From positions 1-64,000 of the forward strand of contig NZ_JACJFM010000012.1 of NCBI RefSeq assembly GCF_014164585.1: a stretch of 64,000 bases of DNA, read 5' to 3'. Positions 46,613 to 55,387 of the stretch are shown in pieces (position 1 is the stretch's first letter; each line of letters starts with the position of its first letter). The notes beneath the pieces are model-generated. The model was not told where the DNA came from, searched no databases, and saw only the letters and a program-made list of their open reading frames with translations. This DNA comes from Oceanospirillum sediminis (GTDB taxonomy: Bacteria; Pseudomonadota; Gammaproteobacteria; Pseudomonadales; Halomonadaceae). The translations under genes were made by a program, and so were the position numbers.

Positions 46613-47383
46613 ATGAGAAAAAAAATAACCGTTGCTCTCGCTGCAACTCTGGCCAGTCTGGCTTTACCGGCACTTGCAGAAACCGTGCGCATAGGCATCG
46701 CCACCGAACCCTATCCGCCATTTGCGGTCCCCGATGCCCGTGGTGAATACAGCGGCTGGGAGATCGATATCACCAAAGCGATCTGTACCGCAGCCAAACT
46801 GGACTGTCAGTTTGTTGCCACCGCATGGGATGGCATTATTCCATCACTGCAGGCAGAAAAAATTGATGTGATTGCCGCCTCGCTGTCGATTACTGAAGAA
46901 CGTCAGAAGGTGATTGATTTTTCTGAGCGTTATTACCAGACCGGTGCCAGCCTGGCCGTTGGGCAGGGGCTGGATATTAAACCTGATCCGGCTTCTCTGA
47001 AGGGCAAGAAAATCGGTGTTCAGTCCGGCTCTATTCACCAGAGTTATGCTTTGAAGCATTTCAATGGCGCAGAAATTCGCGAATATCAGACACAGGATGA
47101 AGCCAATCAGGATCTGTTTGCCGGGCGTCTGGATGCTACCCTGGCTGATGCTCTGGTGCTGGAAGCCTTCCTGAAAAGTCGTGAGGGTGAAGTCTGCTGT
47201 TACGATGCCGGACTGGTTGCGCAGGATGATGCCGTACTGGGACAGGGCATCGGTTTTGGCTTACGCAAAGGCAATCCTGAGCTGAAAGAGAAACTGAACA
47301 ACGCCATTGATTCCATCCGGGCAAGTGGCGAGTACGCCAGAATAAGTTCGGGTTACTTCCAGTTTAATATCTACGGCGAATAA
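46613..47383 (+). CDS. Periplasmic amino acid-binding protein
   Basis: 256 aa from the ATG at 46613 (TGGAGAC upstream); a longer frame overlapping the ATPase gene is not used. A Sec signal peptide ends at ALA (about residue 22). The SBP_bac_3 domain has IGIATEPYPPFAVPDARGEYSGWEIDI, DGIIPSLQAEKIDVIAASLSIT and RKVIDFSERYYQTG-like (EERQKVIDFS), typical of arginine/octopine/ornithine binders. It delivers substrate to the two permeases downstream. Confidence 0.92.
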   Translation: MRKKITVALAATLASLALPALAETVRIGIATEPYPPFAVPDARGEYSGWEIDITKAICTAAKLDCQFVATAWDGIIPSLQAEKIDVIAASLSITEERQKVIDFSERYYQTGASLAVGQGLDIKPDPASLKGKKIGVQSGSIHQSYALKHFNGAEIREYQTQDEANQDLFAGRLDATLADALVLEAFLKSREGEVCCYDAGLVAQDDAVLGQGIGFGLRKGNPELKEKLNNAIDSIRASGEYARISSGYFQFNIYGE

Positions 47384-47396
47384 CCCTCTGTGTTAA

Positions 47397-47425
47397 GGAG
47401 TGCCCTCTGGCACTCCCTTCCTTTT
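47397..47425 (+). terminator. Attenuator-type hairpin inside the ABC operon
   Basis: GGAGTGCC (47397-47404) pairs with GGCACTCC (47409-47416) over a CTCT loop and is followed by a T-rich tract. It lies between the binding-protein gene and the first permease gene. Partial termination or mRNA protection here would give more binding protein than permease. Confidence 0.7.
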
Positions 47426-47443
47426 TAACCACGGATTCTCTCT

Positions 47444-48151
47444 ATGAGTGTGCAACAATTGCTCGCATTGGAGCCCCCAGGCTGGGGCGGCTATTTGCTG
47501 GAAGGTCTGCTGACATCGCTGCAGGTGGCTCTGGCTGGTTATCTGTTGGGGTTGCTGATCGGCACCGTTGGCGCAACTATAAAACGGGGTGATAACCTGC
47601 TGGCTAGGGATCTGGTTAGTATTTATACCACCACGGTTCGAGCGATCCCGGAGCTGGTGCTGATACTGCTGGTGTACTTTGCGCTGCCAGAAGCGATCAA
47701 TCAGCTGTTGCAGGCGCTGGGGCTGACAAAAATTGAGATCGGTGGCTTTGCGGCCGGAGTTATGGTGATCGCTCTTGTGCAGGGCGCTTATGCTACCGAA
47801 GTGATTCGCGGGGCGATTAATGCCATCCCGCCAGGCCATATTGAAGTGGCACACAGCTTTGGTATGCATCCGTTTAAAATCTTCTACCGCATCACCCTGC
47901 CAGAGATGCTGCCCTCGGCGCTGCCCGGACTGTCAAACCTCTGGCTGGTGGCGACAAAAGATACCGCCTTACTGGCGGTGGTCGGGTTTACCGAACTGAC
48001 ATTAGCCGCACGCCAGGCTGCCGGGTCAACCAAACACTACTTCCTGTTTTTACTGGCAGCAGGTGTGCTGTATTTGCTGGTGACGCTGATCTCCAATCAG
48101 GTGTTCCGTTATCTGGAAAACCGAACCAGCAAAGGAGCCCGTCATGCCTAA
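47444..48151 (+). CDS. Amino acid ABC transporter permease (HisQ/OccQ-like)
   Basis: 235 aa with five hydrophobic segments and the EAA loop HIEVAHSFGMHPFKIFYRITLPEMLPSALPGLSN that docks on the ATPase. The N-terminal GLLTSLQVALAGYLLGLLIG matches the HEQRo permease family. Its stop overlaps the next start by 8 bases. Confidence 0.92.
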   Translation: MSVQQLLALEPPGWGGYLLEGLLTSLQVALAGYLLGLLIGTVGATIKRGDNLLARDLVSIYTTTVRAIPELVLILLVYFALPEAINQLLQALGLTKIEIGGFAAGVMVIALVQGAYATEVIRGAINAIPPGHIEVAHSFGMHPFKIFYRITLPEMLPSALPGLSNLWLVATKDTALLAVVGFTELTLAARQAAGSTKHYFLFLLAAGVLYLLVTLISNQVFRYLENRTSKGARHA

Positions 48152-48917
48152 AGTCAGTTTATTTGCCCCTCATCGTTTAGTGCTGATGGCGCTGGCACTG
48201 ATACTTTGTCTGTCTGCGGCCATTAATATGGACTGGAGCTGGATGGAGCGTTACAGCCAGGACATTATCGGCGGACTCTGGCGTACACTGGCCTTGCTGA
48301 CCGGCACGGCCATAATCGGATTCTTGCTCAGTATTCCTCTGGGATTAGCCCAGGCGGCCGGGCCTGCCCCCCTGGCCTGGCTGGCCAGGGGTTTCTGCAC
48401 ACTGATTCGTGGTACACCGATTCTTTTGCAGTTATGGCTACTCTATTACGGACTGGGCTCGGTATTGCCTTATATTCCCGGTATTCGACAGAGCTGGCTG
48501 TGGCCGCTGCTGAGTGAAGCCTGGCCCTATGCGATGGTATCCCTCAGCCTGTGTTTTGCCGGTTACGGCGGTGAGGTAATGCGCGGTGCTTTTAAAGGCG
48601 TTCCTAACGGAGAGCTGGAAGCGGCCCAGGCGATGGGCATGCATCCTTTCACTATTCTGCGTCGTATCTGGCTGCCAAGAGCGATCCAGCGCGTACTGCC
48701 AACACTGAATGGTGAGCTGATTATGCAGCTGAAAGCGACGCCACTGGCAGCAACCATCGCTTTTATTGATATCTACGCCGTGATTGCCCGTATTCGCCAG
48801 GAAACCTATATCATTTATGAGCCGTTGCTGTTGCTGGCACTGGCGTATCTGATCATGGCCGGACTGATCACTTTAGGGTTCCGTTACCTGGAAAATCGTA
48901 CCCAGGCCAGACGGTAA
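48144..48917 (+). CDS. Amino acid ABC transporter permease (HisM/OccM-like)
   Basis: 257 aa, five or six hydrophobic segments, with the EAA loop GELEAAQAMGMHPFTILRRIWLPRAIQRVLPTL. It pairs with the HisQ-like subunit as a heterodimeric inner-membrane channel. The last gene of the transporter operon, followed by the TetR gene. Confidence 0.92.
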   Translation: MPKVSLFAPHRLVLMALALILCLSAAINMDWSWMERYSQDIIGGLWRTLALLTGTAIIGFLLSIPLGLAQAAGPAPLAWLARGFCTLIRGTPILLQLWLLYYGLGSVLPYIPGIRQSWLWPLLSEAWPYAMVSLSLCFAGYGGEVMRGAFKGVPNGELEAAQAMGMHPFTILRRIWLPRAIQRVLPTLNGELIMQLKATPLAATIAFIDIYAVIARIRQETYIIYEPLLLLALAYLIMAGLITLGFRYLENRTQARR

Positions 48918-48944
48918 TGTATGAATACCCGTTCATGGGCTACA

Positions 48945-48978
48945 GTCGTTTATAAATGGACCACTGTCGTTTATAAAT
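48945..48978. promoter_or_regulatory. Direct repeat upstream of the TetR gene
   Basis: GTCGTTTATAAAT occurs at 48945-48957 and 48966-48978, 21 bases apart (two helical turns). The TTTATA core resembles the 45743-45778 palindromes, so the TetR protein may bind both places (inference). Confidence 0.45.
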
Positions 48979-49090
48979 AGCACAGAATGGAATCTGCTTT
49001 TCCGGCTGGGAGTTTCTGGTCGGCAAGGCTCTAAGGTATTATTATTACAGCTGTTTCAGATCATCGATTAACCGCCGGAAGCTACTTTTT

Positions 49091-49732
49091 ATGAAGGAAA
49101 AACGTCGTCTTTCTCGCCAGGAGATGTCAGACAGTCGCCGATCTGAATTGATTGATGCCACACTGCGCGTTATCGCCACCGACGGAGTAAAAGGGGCGAC
49201 AGTGCGGGCCATCGCCGAAGAAGCCGCCGTGACCCAGGGGCTGATTCGCTATTATTTTTGCAGCAAAGATGAGCTGATTATCGCAGCCCATGAACGCCAT
49301 ATGACCAACCTGATCGAAGTGGCCGTGGATGCGGCTGATGGCGACTATGATTGCGCCCGCACCCGGTTAGCCATGTTTGTTCAGGCCTCGGTCAGCCTGC
49401 CGATTATCGATCCGCAAGGTATTGCCCTGTGGGCCGGTTTTTTTCAGCTGGTGTTTCATAGCCCGGATATGCGGGCCAGCCACCAGAAAACCTATCACCT
49501 GTTGCGTAATCATCTGAGCCGACTGGCCGCTGATGTGTTTGAAGAAGCGGGGCGTGACGTCAGTGAAGCAGAACTGCGCACCCTGAGTATTGCCTGCAAC
49601 GCGGTACTGGATGGCCTGTGGATCGAAGGCGGCGCACTACCAGATCAATTCGCCGATAACGAACTGACCGATGCGGCCCTGAGTGCCTTTGAAGGCTTGC
49701 TGAATGTGGAGCTGAGAAGCACCTTGCGGTAA
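49091..49732 (+). CDS. TetR-family (BetI-like) regulator
   Basis: 213 aa. N-terminal HTH RRSELIDATLRVIATDGVKGATVRAIAEEAAVTQGLIRYYFCSKDELIIAAHERH is close to BetI-type repressors. The C-terminal helical ligand domain has the TetR_C_6 pattern (LWAGFFQLVFHSPDMRASHQKTYHLLR). It follows the ABC operon and is the only regulator near it, so it probably controls the transporter and the amidinohydrolase. It is not the choline regulator, because no bet genes are here. Confidence 0.85.
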   Translation: MKEKRRLSRQEMSDSRRSELIDATLRVIATDGVKGATVRAIAEEAAVTQGLIRYYFCSKDELIIAAHERHMTNLIEVAVDAADGDYDCARTRLAMFVQASVSLPIIDPQGIALWAGFFQLVFHSPDMRASHQKTYHLLRNHLSRLAADVFEEAGRDVSEAELRTLSIACNAVLDGLWIEGGALPDQFADNELTDAALSAFEGLLNVELRSTLR

Positions 49733-49866
49733 AAAGCACGCTTTGTAATAAAGGCCTTGCCATAAAAGAGGGAGCCTTTCCCTCTCTTTCAGATGCTTCG
49801 CTTCTTGCAGACATATCCCTTCTTTCAGCTATTCGCGCTGTTTTAAAACAAACCTATCGTTTCGTT

Positions 49867-51414
49867 TTACCCCGCTGTTTCCTGATGCCCCTGCAGCACA
49901 AACGCAAACGACGTACCCTGATCAATCTCACTGCTAACCTGAATACCGGTTTTATGCAGCTCCAGAATGCGCTTCACAATCGCCAGCCCCAGCCCGGTGC
50001 CGATTTTCTCAGCCGGTTGCTGTTGCTGCGACTGATAGAAACGCTCAAAAATATAGGGAATATCGTGGCTCTGAATGCCTTTACCGGTATCCGACACCGT
50101 CACCTGAGTATTACCCTCCTGCTGGCTGACCTGCACATCCACCCGACCACCTTCTGGTGTGTGCCGTATGGCGTTATCGATCAGGTTCTGCAGCACCCGG
50201 TGAATCAGGGCAATATCCGCCACCACATAACAATCCTCCTGCTGGCAATGAATACGCAGACTGATCTGTTTCTGTTCGGCCAGTAAACCAAACTCCTGCA
50301 CACAATCGTAAGCCAGCTCCAGCAACGAGAACGGCTCCAGCTCCGGCTTGATACCACCGGATTCCAGCCGGGCAAGCTCAAATAGCTCTTTAATCAGATC
50401 CCCCAGCCGCTGGCTGTGTTTATAAGCCACTCGCAGATGCTCGGCCCTTTGCTCACTGTCCAGGCTGTCGTTTTTCAGCATCAGGGTTTCGATATAGCCC
50501 TGCATCGACGCCAGTGGGGTGCGCAGATCATGGGAGACATTAGCAATCAGCTCACGACGGTTTTCATCCAGTGTGCGCAAAGCATCAAACTGATCCGAGA
50601 TCTGACGGGCCATTTTATGAAAGGCATACTGCAGCTGATCCACCTCATTAGAGCGGCGAATCGCCTGCTCTGGCATCGCCTGAACCAGCTCGGTACTGGC
50701 TGCTGGATTGGTCAGATCAAACGCCTGCACCGAGGTTTGCAGCCCGGTCAGACGGCGAGTCAGCAGGAAAAAAACAATACTGCCCGCAATGGCGGCAATC
50801 AGAATACTGCCCAGCATAGTCAGCGCCCCGACCCGAATGACATAGCTTTCCATCACCGCATCTCTGTGCTGCTGATACAACTGCCCGCCGATAATGGCGT
50901 AAACATAGCCGGAGGTTTGCTGCTGACCATTGGCCAGAGTATCGGTTAACGGAAAGACCGAAATCGCTTTAGGCTCACCGGGTTGTCTGGGATCGGTGCC
51001 CAGAATAGGAAAAGGCCGCTTGCCCTGCAGATAATCCTGCACCGGATTCATATCAACCTGCTGCAGCTGAACGCTATCTTGCGGTAAACGGTGGCTGAGA
51101 ATCTGCCCCTGCTGATCCAGCAGATATAACTCCAGGCTGGGGTTCAGAATCATCGCGCGGGCGGTCAGCTCATCCATCACCTTTTCATCCACAATGCGAT
51201 CTACCAGCAACGGCTTATAACCCGCCACATACATGGCGACAGACTGGTTCATGCGCTGCATAATTTCCTGACTGTATTTTTCGCTCATCAACTGAGAAAT
51301 GGTCAGCAAACTGCCCCCCAGCAGAATCACCAGCAGCAAAAAGACCACGGTGATTCTGGCGTACAGGCTGTTTATTACCGGCAGAAAAGAGGATGCGGAC
51401 ATAACAAAATCCAT
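49867..51414 (-). CDS. OmpR-class sensor histidine kinase
   Basis: 515 aa. Membrane segments at about 15-35 and about 200-220 flank a periplasmic sensor of about 160 residues. HAMP-like linker, then HisKA with the His in ANVSHDLRTPLASMQGYIE, N box NLIDNAIRHTPEGG, G1 DTGKGI and G2 GTGLGLAIVKRI. The stimulus is unknown. A second ATG (M5) is possible as start. Its response regulator gene is 47 bases upstream on the same strand. Confidence 0.88.
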   Translation of the reverse strand: MDFVMSASSFLPVINSLYARITVVFLLLVILLGGSLLTISQLMSEKYSQEIMQRMNQSVAMYVAGYKPLLVDRIVDEKVMDELTARAMILNPSLELYLLDQQGQILSHRLPQDSVQLQQVDMNPVQDYLQGKRPFPILGTDPRQPGEPKAISVFPLTDTLANGQQQTSGYVYAIIGGQLYQQHRDAVMESYVIRVGALTMLGSILIAAIAGSIVFFLLTRRLTGLQTSVQAFDLTNPAASTELVQAMPEQAIRRSNEVDQLQYAFHKMARQISDQFDALRTLDENRRELIANVSHDLRTPLASMQGYIETLMLKNDSLDSEQRAEHLRVAYKHSQRLGDLIKELFELARLESGGIKPELEPFSLLELAYDCVQEFGLLAEQKQISLRIHCQQEDCYVVADIALIHRVLQNLIDNAIRHTPEGGRVDVQVSQQEGNTQVTVSDTGKGIQSHDIPYIFERFYQSQQQQPAEKIGTGLGLAIVKRILELHKTGIQVSSEIDQGTSFAFVLQGHQETAG

Positions 51415-51461
51415 TATCAGGTTGAAACAATCAGGCTCAGCACATTACGTCCGGTAAGCCT

Positions 51462-52301
51462 TTAAACCAGCTTATAACCCACACCCCAGACCGTGGTGAT
51501 CAGCTGAGGCTTAGTGGGATTATCTTCAATTTTGGCGCGCAGACGGTTGATATGAGAATTGACCGTATGCTCATAACCCTCATGACCGTAACCCCAGACA
51601 TGGCGCAACAGATCTGAACGGGAAAACACACTGCCGGGGTGATGCAGAAAATAACTGAGCAGGGAAAACTCTTTAGCGGTCAGATCCAGCTCCTGACCGT
51701 GTTTGGTCACTTTATGTCGGCGACTGTCCAGCTCAATACTATGATCCGGTGAGCGAAGAATCTCATTCTGACCATGCTCAGCATCCGCTGGCGTATCGGC
51801 TTTGCGGGAGACATCAATACGCCGGAAAATAGCGCGGATACGGGCCATCAGCTCAATGACGCTGAATGGCTTGGTGACATAATCATCAGCACCGGACTCC
51901 AGTCCCAGCACCCGATCCAGCTCACTGGATTTACTGGTCAGCATCAGCACCGGCACATAATTCTGCTCCGCCCGGAGCTGTCGGCATAACTGCAAACCGT
52001 CTTTACCTGGCAGGCGCAGATCTAACAGAATCAGATCCCACGAATGCTCTGTGGCCTGCTGATAACCCGAGATACCATCGCTGGCAATCTCAACCCTCTG
52101 ATACTGCTCCTGCAGATGCATTCGGATCAGACCGGAAATATCCGGATCATCCTCAATCACCAGAATACTGCGGGCTTCCAACTCGGGTTCTGGCTGGGAA
52201 GGGGTGGCAGGTATCAAAGAAGCGGGGTGGAGTGATACAGCATGATCCTGATCAGACCCGTGACCGGACAGAGCATTTTCCTGGATTATTCCGTCAGACA
52301 T
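51462..52301 (-). CDS. OmpR-family response regulator
   Basis: 279 aa. A ~45-residue variable leader precedes the receiver domain (ILVIEDDPDISGLIRMHL, phospho-Asp in DLILLDLRLPGKDGL, Lys in YVTKPFS). The C-terminal winged helix (ELDLTAKEFSLLSYFLHHPGSVFSRSDLLRHVWGYGHEGYEHTVNSHINRLRAKIE) binds DNA. It is cotranscribed with the histidine kinase that follows. The regulated genes are unknown. Confidence 0.9.
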   Translation of the reverse strand: MSDGIIQENALSGHGSDQDHAVSLHPASLIPATPSQPEPELEARSILVIEDDPDISGLIRMHLQEQYQRVEIASDGISGYQQATEHSWDLILLDLRLPGKDGLQLCRQLRAEQNYVPVLMLTSKSSELDRVLGLESGADDYVTKPFSVIELMARIRAIFRRIDVSRKADTPADAEHGQNEILRSPDHSIELDSRRHKVTKHGQELDLTAKEFSLLSYFLHHPGSVFSRSDLLRHVWGYGHEGYEHTVNSHINRLRAKIEDNPTKPQLITTVWGVGYKLV

Positions 52302-52594
52302 AATTCAACCTTACTTACTGCCTGTCAGGCAGATTCAGCCCTGGGGCTATGCTTAAGTGAATATCGGAGCGCAAATCTTTCTGCTATCAAACAGGTACGC
52401 AGGGAATAAACAATTCGATTCAGAAATCTCGGGGTTTATCAGCGTATCGGGGCGTCTGGAGGTGGATAATCGTGAAAAAGCTGAGTTATTAGCAAGATAT
52501 GGTGGGGCTAATATGACTAAAATTAGCGGACGCAAACGCCATGTACCTCCGCTCAGGAAATACATGGCCTCACTCCTTTATTAATGATTCGAGG

Positions 52595-52858
52595 TTAACG
52601 CTGAGAGGTTATGCTTTGCGTTTTGATAATCGCATCCAGCATGGTCTGAATATCGGACATCTCTTCGAGCATATCCTCAATAAAATAAGACGCACCAGCG
52701 GCGGCCTGTTTGTTATGAGGCATATCATCCTCAAAGGCGATATTCTCCAGCGCAATCATTAAAAAAGCACAGCGATGGCTGAAACTCTCGAAATGACTGT
52801 TCGCCTGTGATGCATTCATCACCGTGATGGACTGAACCGTATCAGATTTGTTTTCCAT
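52595..52858 (-). CDS. Small hypothetical protein
   Basis: 87 aa from the ATG at 52858, with AAGGA about 10 bases upstream; the open frame further upstream lacks support. Helical, with SHRCAFLMIALENIAFEDDMPHNKQAAAGASYFIEDMLEEM, which is protein-like and has conserved-looking residues. No family recognised. It is the last gene before the accessory island. Confidence 0.55.
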   Translation of the reverse strand: MENKSDTVQSITVMNASQANSHFESFSHRCAFLMIALENIAFEDDMPHNKQAAAGASYFIEDMLEEMSDIQTMLDAIIKTQSITSQR

Positions 52859-53438
52859 TCTTCTCGTTCCTTGTGTCGTAATATCCATTAACCTGTCAGC
52901 GACTAAGGCAGGTATTGGCCTGCAAATAACGCACTGAACCTTGCCTGACCCGATCAGCATTTCTCCACAATGAGGCATGGGGAGAGATGCGTTTAAACCG
53001 GAATAAAGGCGCAGACGAATGCAAACCAGAATAGCCAGGGCTATAAGGAGCAAGGCTCCGCCTGTGACGATTCTGAGGCACAAAATAAGAAGAAAAACCT
53101 GATTTAAAGGTATGAGAAGACCCGACACTTATCATACGATTTAGCGTCGTAAGTTGTTGATGTAAATAGAGAAATTTTTCTTTAGCCGAGCGAAGCTCTG
53201 GCGTATGATGACTTCTAACCATGATTGATAGACCCTTCGAAAATATCAGTTGTGGCCAGCTGCCTCTGTAGTGTTCCCGCACTCAGGGGTAGCGCCTGTT
53301 AAAGATTTAAAATGCTTGCGATAAGCAAACCTCCTCTTATGTGATTGATTAGCGAATCATGAAACAAATGCCGGTTCACCGCAACCGGTATTTGTTGATT
53401 CCAATTCTGCTGTTTTCTTCTTTGTTTTTATGGCGTCT
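52859..53438. other. Intergenic region with one hairpin
   Basis: 580 bases at the left edge of the accessory island. Minus-strand frames here have no start context. A hairpin (acaaatgccggtt 53364-53376 with aaccggtatttgt 53383-53395, one G-T pair) sits near the right end, 44 bases from the zinc-finger gene stop. Confidence 0.45.
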
Positions 53439-53654
53439 TTATTTGTCGCTGCTCGATAAAGCGATCCGTTGATTGGTCTTCAGCATTATATGGCTGATGC
53501 GTTCCGACTCCGCCTGACTTAATACCACTTCACCACATATTGGGCAAAAATCACCCGTTATATTGGTGATCAGTGTTTCTTCATTTCTATAGCGATAAGG
53601 CAGATCGCGAGTTGCTGAAATCAGATCGGCTGACAAACATGAAGGGCATTTCAT
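53439..53654 (-). CDS. YgiT-type zinc finger protein (MqsA N-domain only)
   Basis: 71 aa. CPSC (Cys3, Cys6) and CPIC (Cys37, Cys40) are the MqsA-type zinc site, and SQAESERISHIMLK follows the same order as in MqsA. Full MqsA antitoxins (131 aa) also carry a C-terminal HTH, which is absent here. No MqsR-like toxin is adjacent. Stand-alone YgiT-type proteins are known, so it may be either intact or a remnant. Confidence 0.75.
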   Translation of the reverse strand: MKCPSCLSADLISATRDLPYRYRNEETLITNITGDFCPICGEVVLSQAESERISHIMLKTNQRIALSSSDK

Positions 53655-53824
53655 TGCTGCTACTCCTTTGCTTCAGACTGATTCTTAGCGAACCCTGAAC
53701 ATAACCTGATTGCTTTATATGTAACAGCTTATGTTTTGCTCTGAATGTAATCGGGTGTGCTGAATTTCGCTTTGTTCGTGGGTATGATGCTAACTAAGGT
53801 CAGGGACAAATATGGACAATTAGG

Positions 53825-55387
53825 ATGAATGAAACATTAAAAGTGTTTATTAGCTATAGTCATCATGAAGATGATAAGCATTGGAAGGAACGCTTGTTAG
53901 TGCATTTGGGGGTATTAGTTAGGCAGCAGAAGCTGGAAGTTTGGGAGGATAGCCAGATAAAATCTGGTGAGCTTTGGCTGCAAGAGATTAGAGAAAAAAT
54001 GGTCTGGGCTGATATTGCGATTTTTTTGGTAAGTGCCGATTCATTGAATTCTGTTTTTATTCTGGAAGAGGAGCTTCCAGAGCTTAGAAAAAAAGCTCGA
54101 TTTATTCCTATTGTCATCAAGCCTTGTGCATGGGAAACAGTACCCTGGCTAAAAAACATGCAAGGCCACACTGATGGAAATGTTGCTCTGTTAGCAATGA
54201 CAAAAGCTGAAAGTGAACAAGCTTTTACTGACTTGGCAATTGAGCTGGATAAAGAATGTTGTGAGCACTTAAAGCAAGATAGTTGCTTAAAAAGTGATGC
54301 ATCTATAAAGCTTGAAAATAACTTATCAAATCGACCATATGAACCAGAGAGTGGTAGCCAGTTACAGAAGTCTGTTTCTGATGACACAGCTTCTCCTTCT
54401 GATCGCCCTGATATTGAATACTGTTCTGGGGATATATTCAAAAATCAGTTGATTAACAGTCTGGTGAAGTCTATTCAATCTGCCGATGTTGAAGAGCTGC
54501 CAAAGACACTAGCAATGCAGTTAGCATTAGACACAGAGAATGTTGATGTAGATGAACTGACAAGCATAGTGGCATCGAAGCTACTGGAAAAAGGCTTTCA
54601 TGATGTAATGCAGGATGCCATTTATAAAACTTGCGAATCTTTATTTAGTACAGATAAACAGCTTTCTGCCCTTGGTGATCAATTACTACGAGATCAACGT
54701 GCAAGATTAACTCAGGCTATCAGCCAGATTATGGGGTTGCTGGCGTTACGTGAGTTAGATGAGAGTGTTTTTCTTGACGAAAACTTCATACAAAAAACCG
54801 GTAACTCGGATAATTATTTTATCGTTCAGGGTATCTCAACCCCTCTTGGTGCAGAGCTATTGTTACGCCGTATAGATAGCTCTGAGCAAATAATTCCTGA
54901 ATTTCGTCCTTGTGCTGAAGAGTCAATAGTATTTCATGGGCAGGCCAGAATACAGGATGCATCGCGTAAAAAGTGGAGTAAGAAAAGTAATGCCGATTTT
55001 GCACTGATTGATATCTGGAATGCGGTACTGGATCACGAAGACCCAGAAAATAGCCGGAGCCGGAAAACACGAGATCAAAAGCTTAGTTCAGTAGAGATCA
55101 GACAGCTCAATGCAAAGATTGATCTGTATCGAGGCCATAAAACGGCACCTCGTTGCTTCTTTATCGCAGAAGATATTAGTGATAGTGATCGTATAAAAGA
55201 GCTGTGTGATAACTTATCTAAAAAACTACCTGCTTTAATGGCCGTTGGTTTCAGGTCTGATCAGGGAGCATCAATTTTCTTAACCGATGATATTAATATT
55301 TGGGTTGAGATTGAAAGCATTTATAACCGATTTAATTTCCTGAAATATCAAAAGGAGTTGAAGACAGATGCCAACACAAACGGATAA
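53825..55387 (+). CDS. TIR-domain effector protein of the TIR-MoxR-SUMF1 unit
   Basis: 520 aa. Residues 1 to about 140 are a TIR_2 domain: KVFISYSHHEDDKHW, WEDSQIKSGELWLQEIREKMVWADIAIFLVSADSLNS and the acidic LEEEL (Glu81/82/83 region) that can supply the catalytic Glu of NADase TIRs. After a Ser-rich acidic linker (about 150-200) there is a ~300-residue region of mixed helix and strand that I do not recognise. No signal peptide or membrane segment. It overlaps the MoxR gene by 20 bases, so the genes are coupled. The DNA is visibly more AT-rich than the neighbouring core genes. Role: likely NAD+-degrading or signalling effector. Confidence 0.85.
   Translation: MNETLKVFISYSHHEDDKHWKERLLVHLGVLVRQQKLEVWEDSQIKSGELWLQEIREKMVWADIAIFLVSADSLNSVFILEEELPELRKKARFIPIVIKPCAWETVPWLKNMQGHTDGNVALLAMTKAESEQAFTDLAIELDKECCEHLKQDSCLKSDASIKLENNLSNRPYEPESGSQLQKSVSDDTASPSDRPDIEYCSGDIFKNQLINSLVKSIQSADVEELPKTLAMQLALDTENVDVDELTSIVASKLLEKGFHDVMQDAIYKTCESLFSTDKQLSALGDQLLRDQRARLTQAISQIMGLLALRELDESVFLDENFIQKTGNSDNYFIVQGISTPLGAELLLRRIDSSEQIIPEFRPCAEESIVFHGQARIQDASRKKWSKKSNADFALIDIWNAVLDHEDPENSRSRKTRDQKLSSVEIRQLNAKIDLYRGHKTAPRCFFIAEDISDSDRIKELCDNLSKKLPALMAVGFRSDQGASIFLTDDINIWVEIESIYNRFNFLKYQKELKTDANTNG

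Noticed and set aside
49091-49732. BetI choline repressor
   Set aside because: The HTH is BetI-like, but no betA, betB or betT gene is present and the neighbours are an amino-acid ABC transporter and an amidinohydrolase.
52357-52584. 75-aa plus-strand frame with a protein-like stretch (SGRLEVDNREKAELLARYGG)
   Set aside because: Begins with GTG without a ribosome-binding site and overlaps an equally open minus frame. It may be a remnant, but the evidence is too thin to call a gene.
52859-53282. Minus-strand frames upstream of the 87-aa gene, giving a longer 177-aa product
   Set aside because: The extra residues are hydrophobic then Cys/Pro-rich with no start signal; the ATG at 52858 has a better context.
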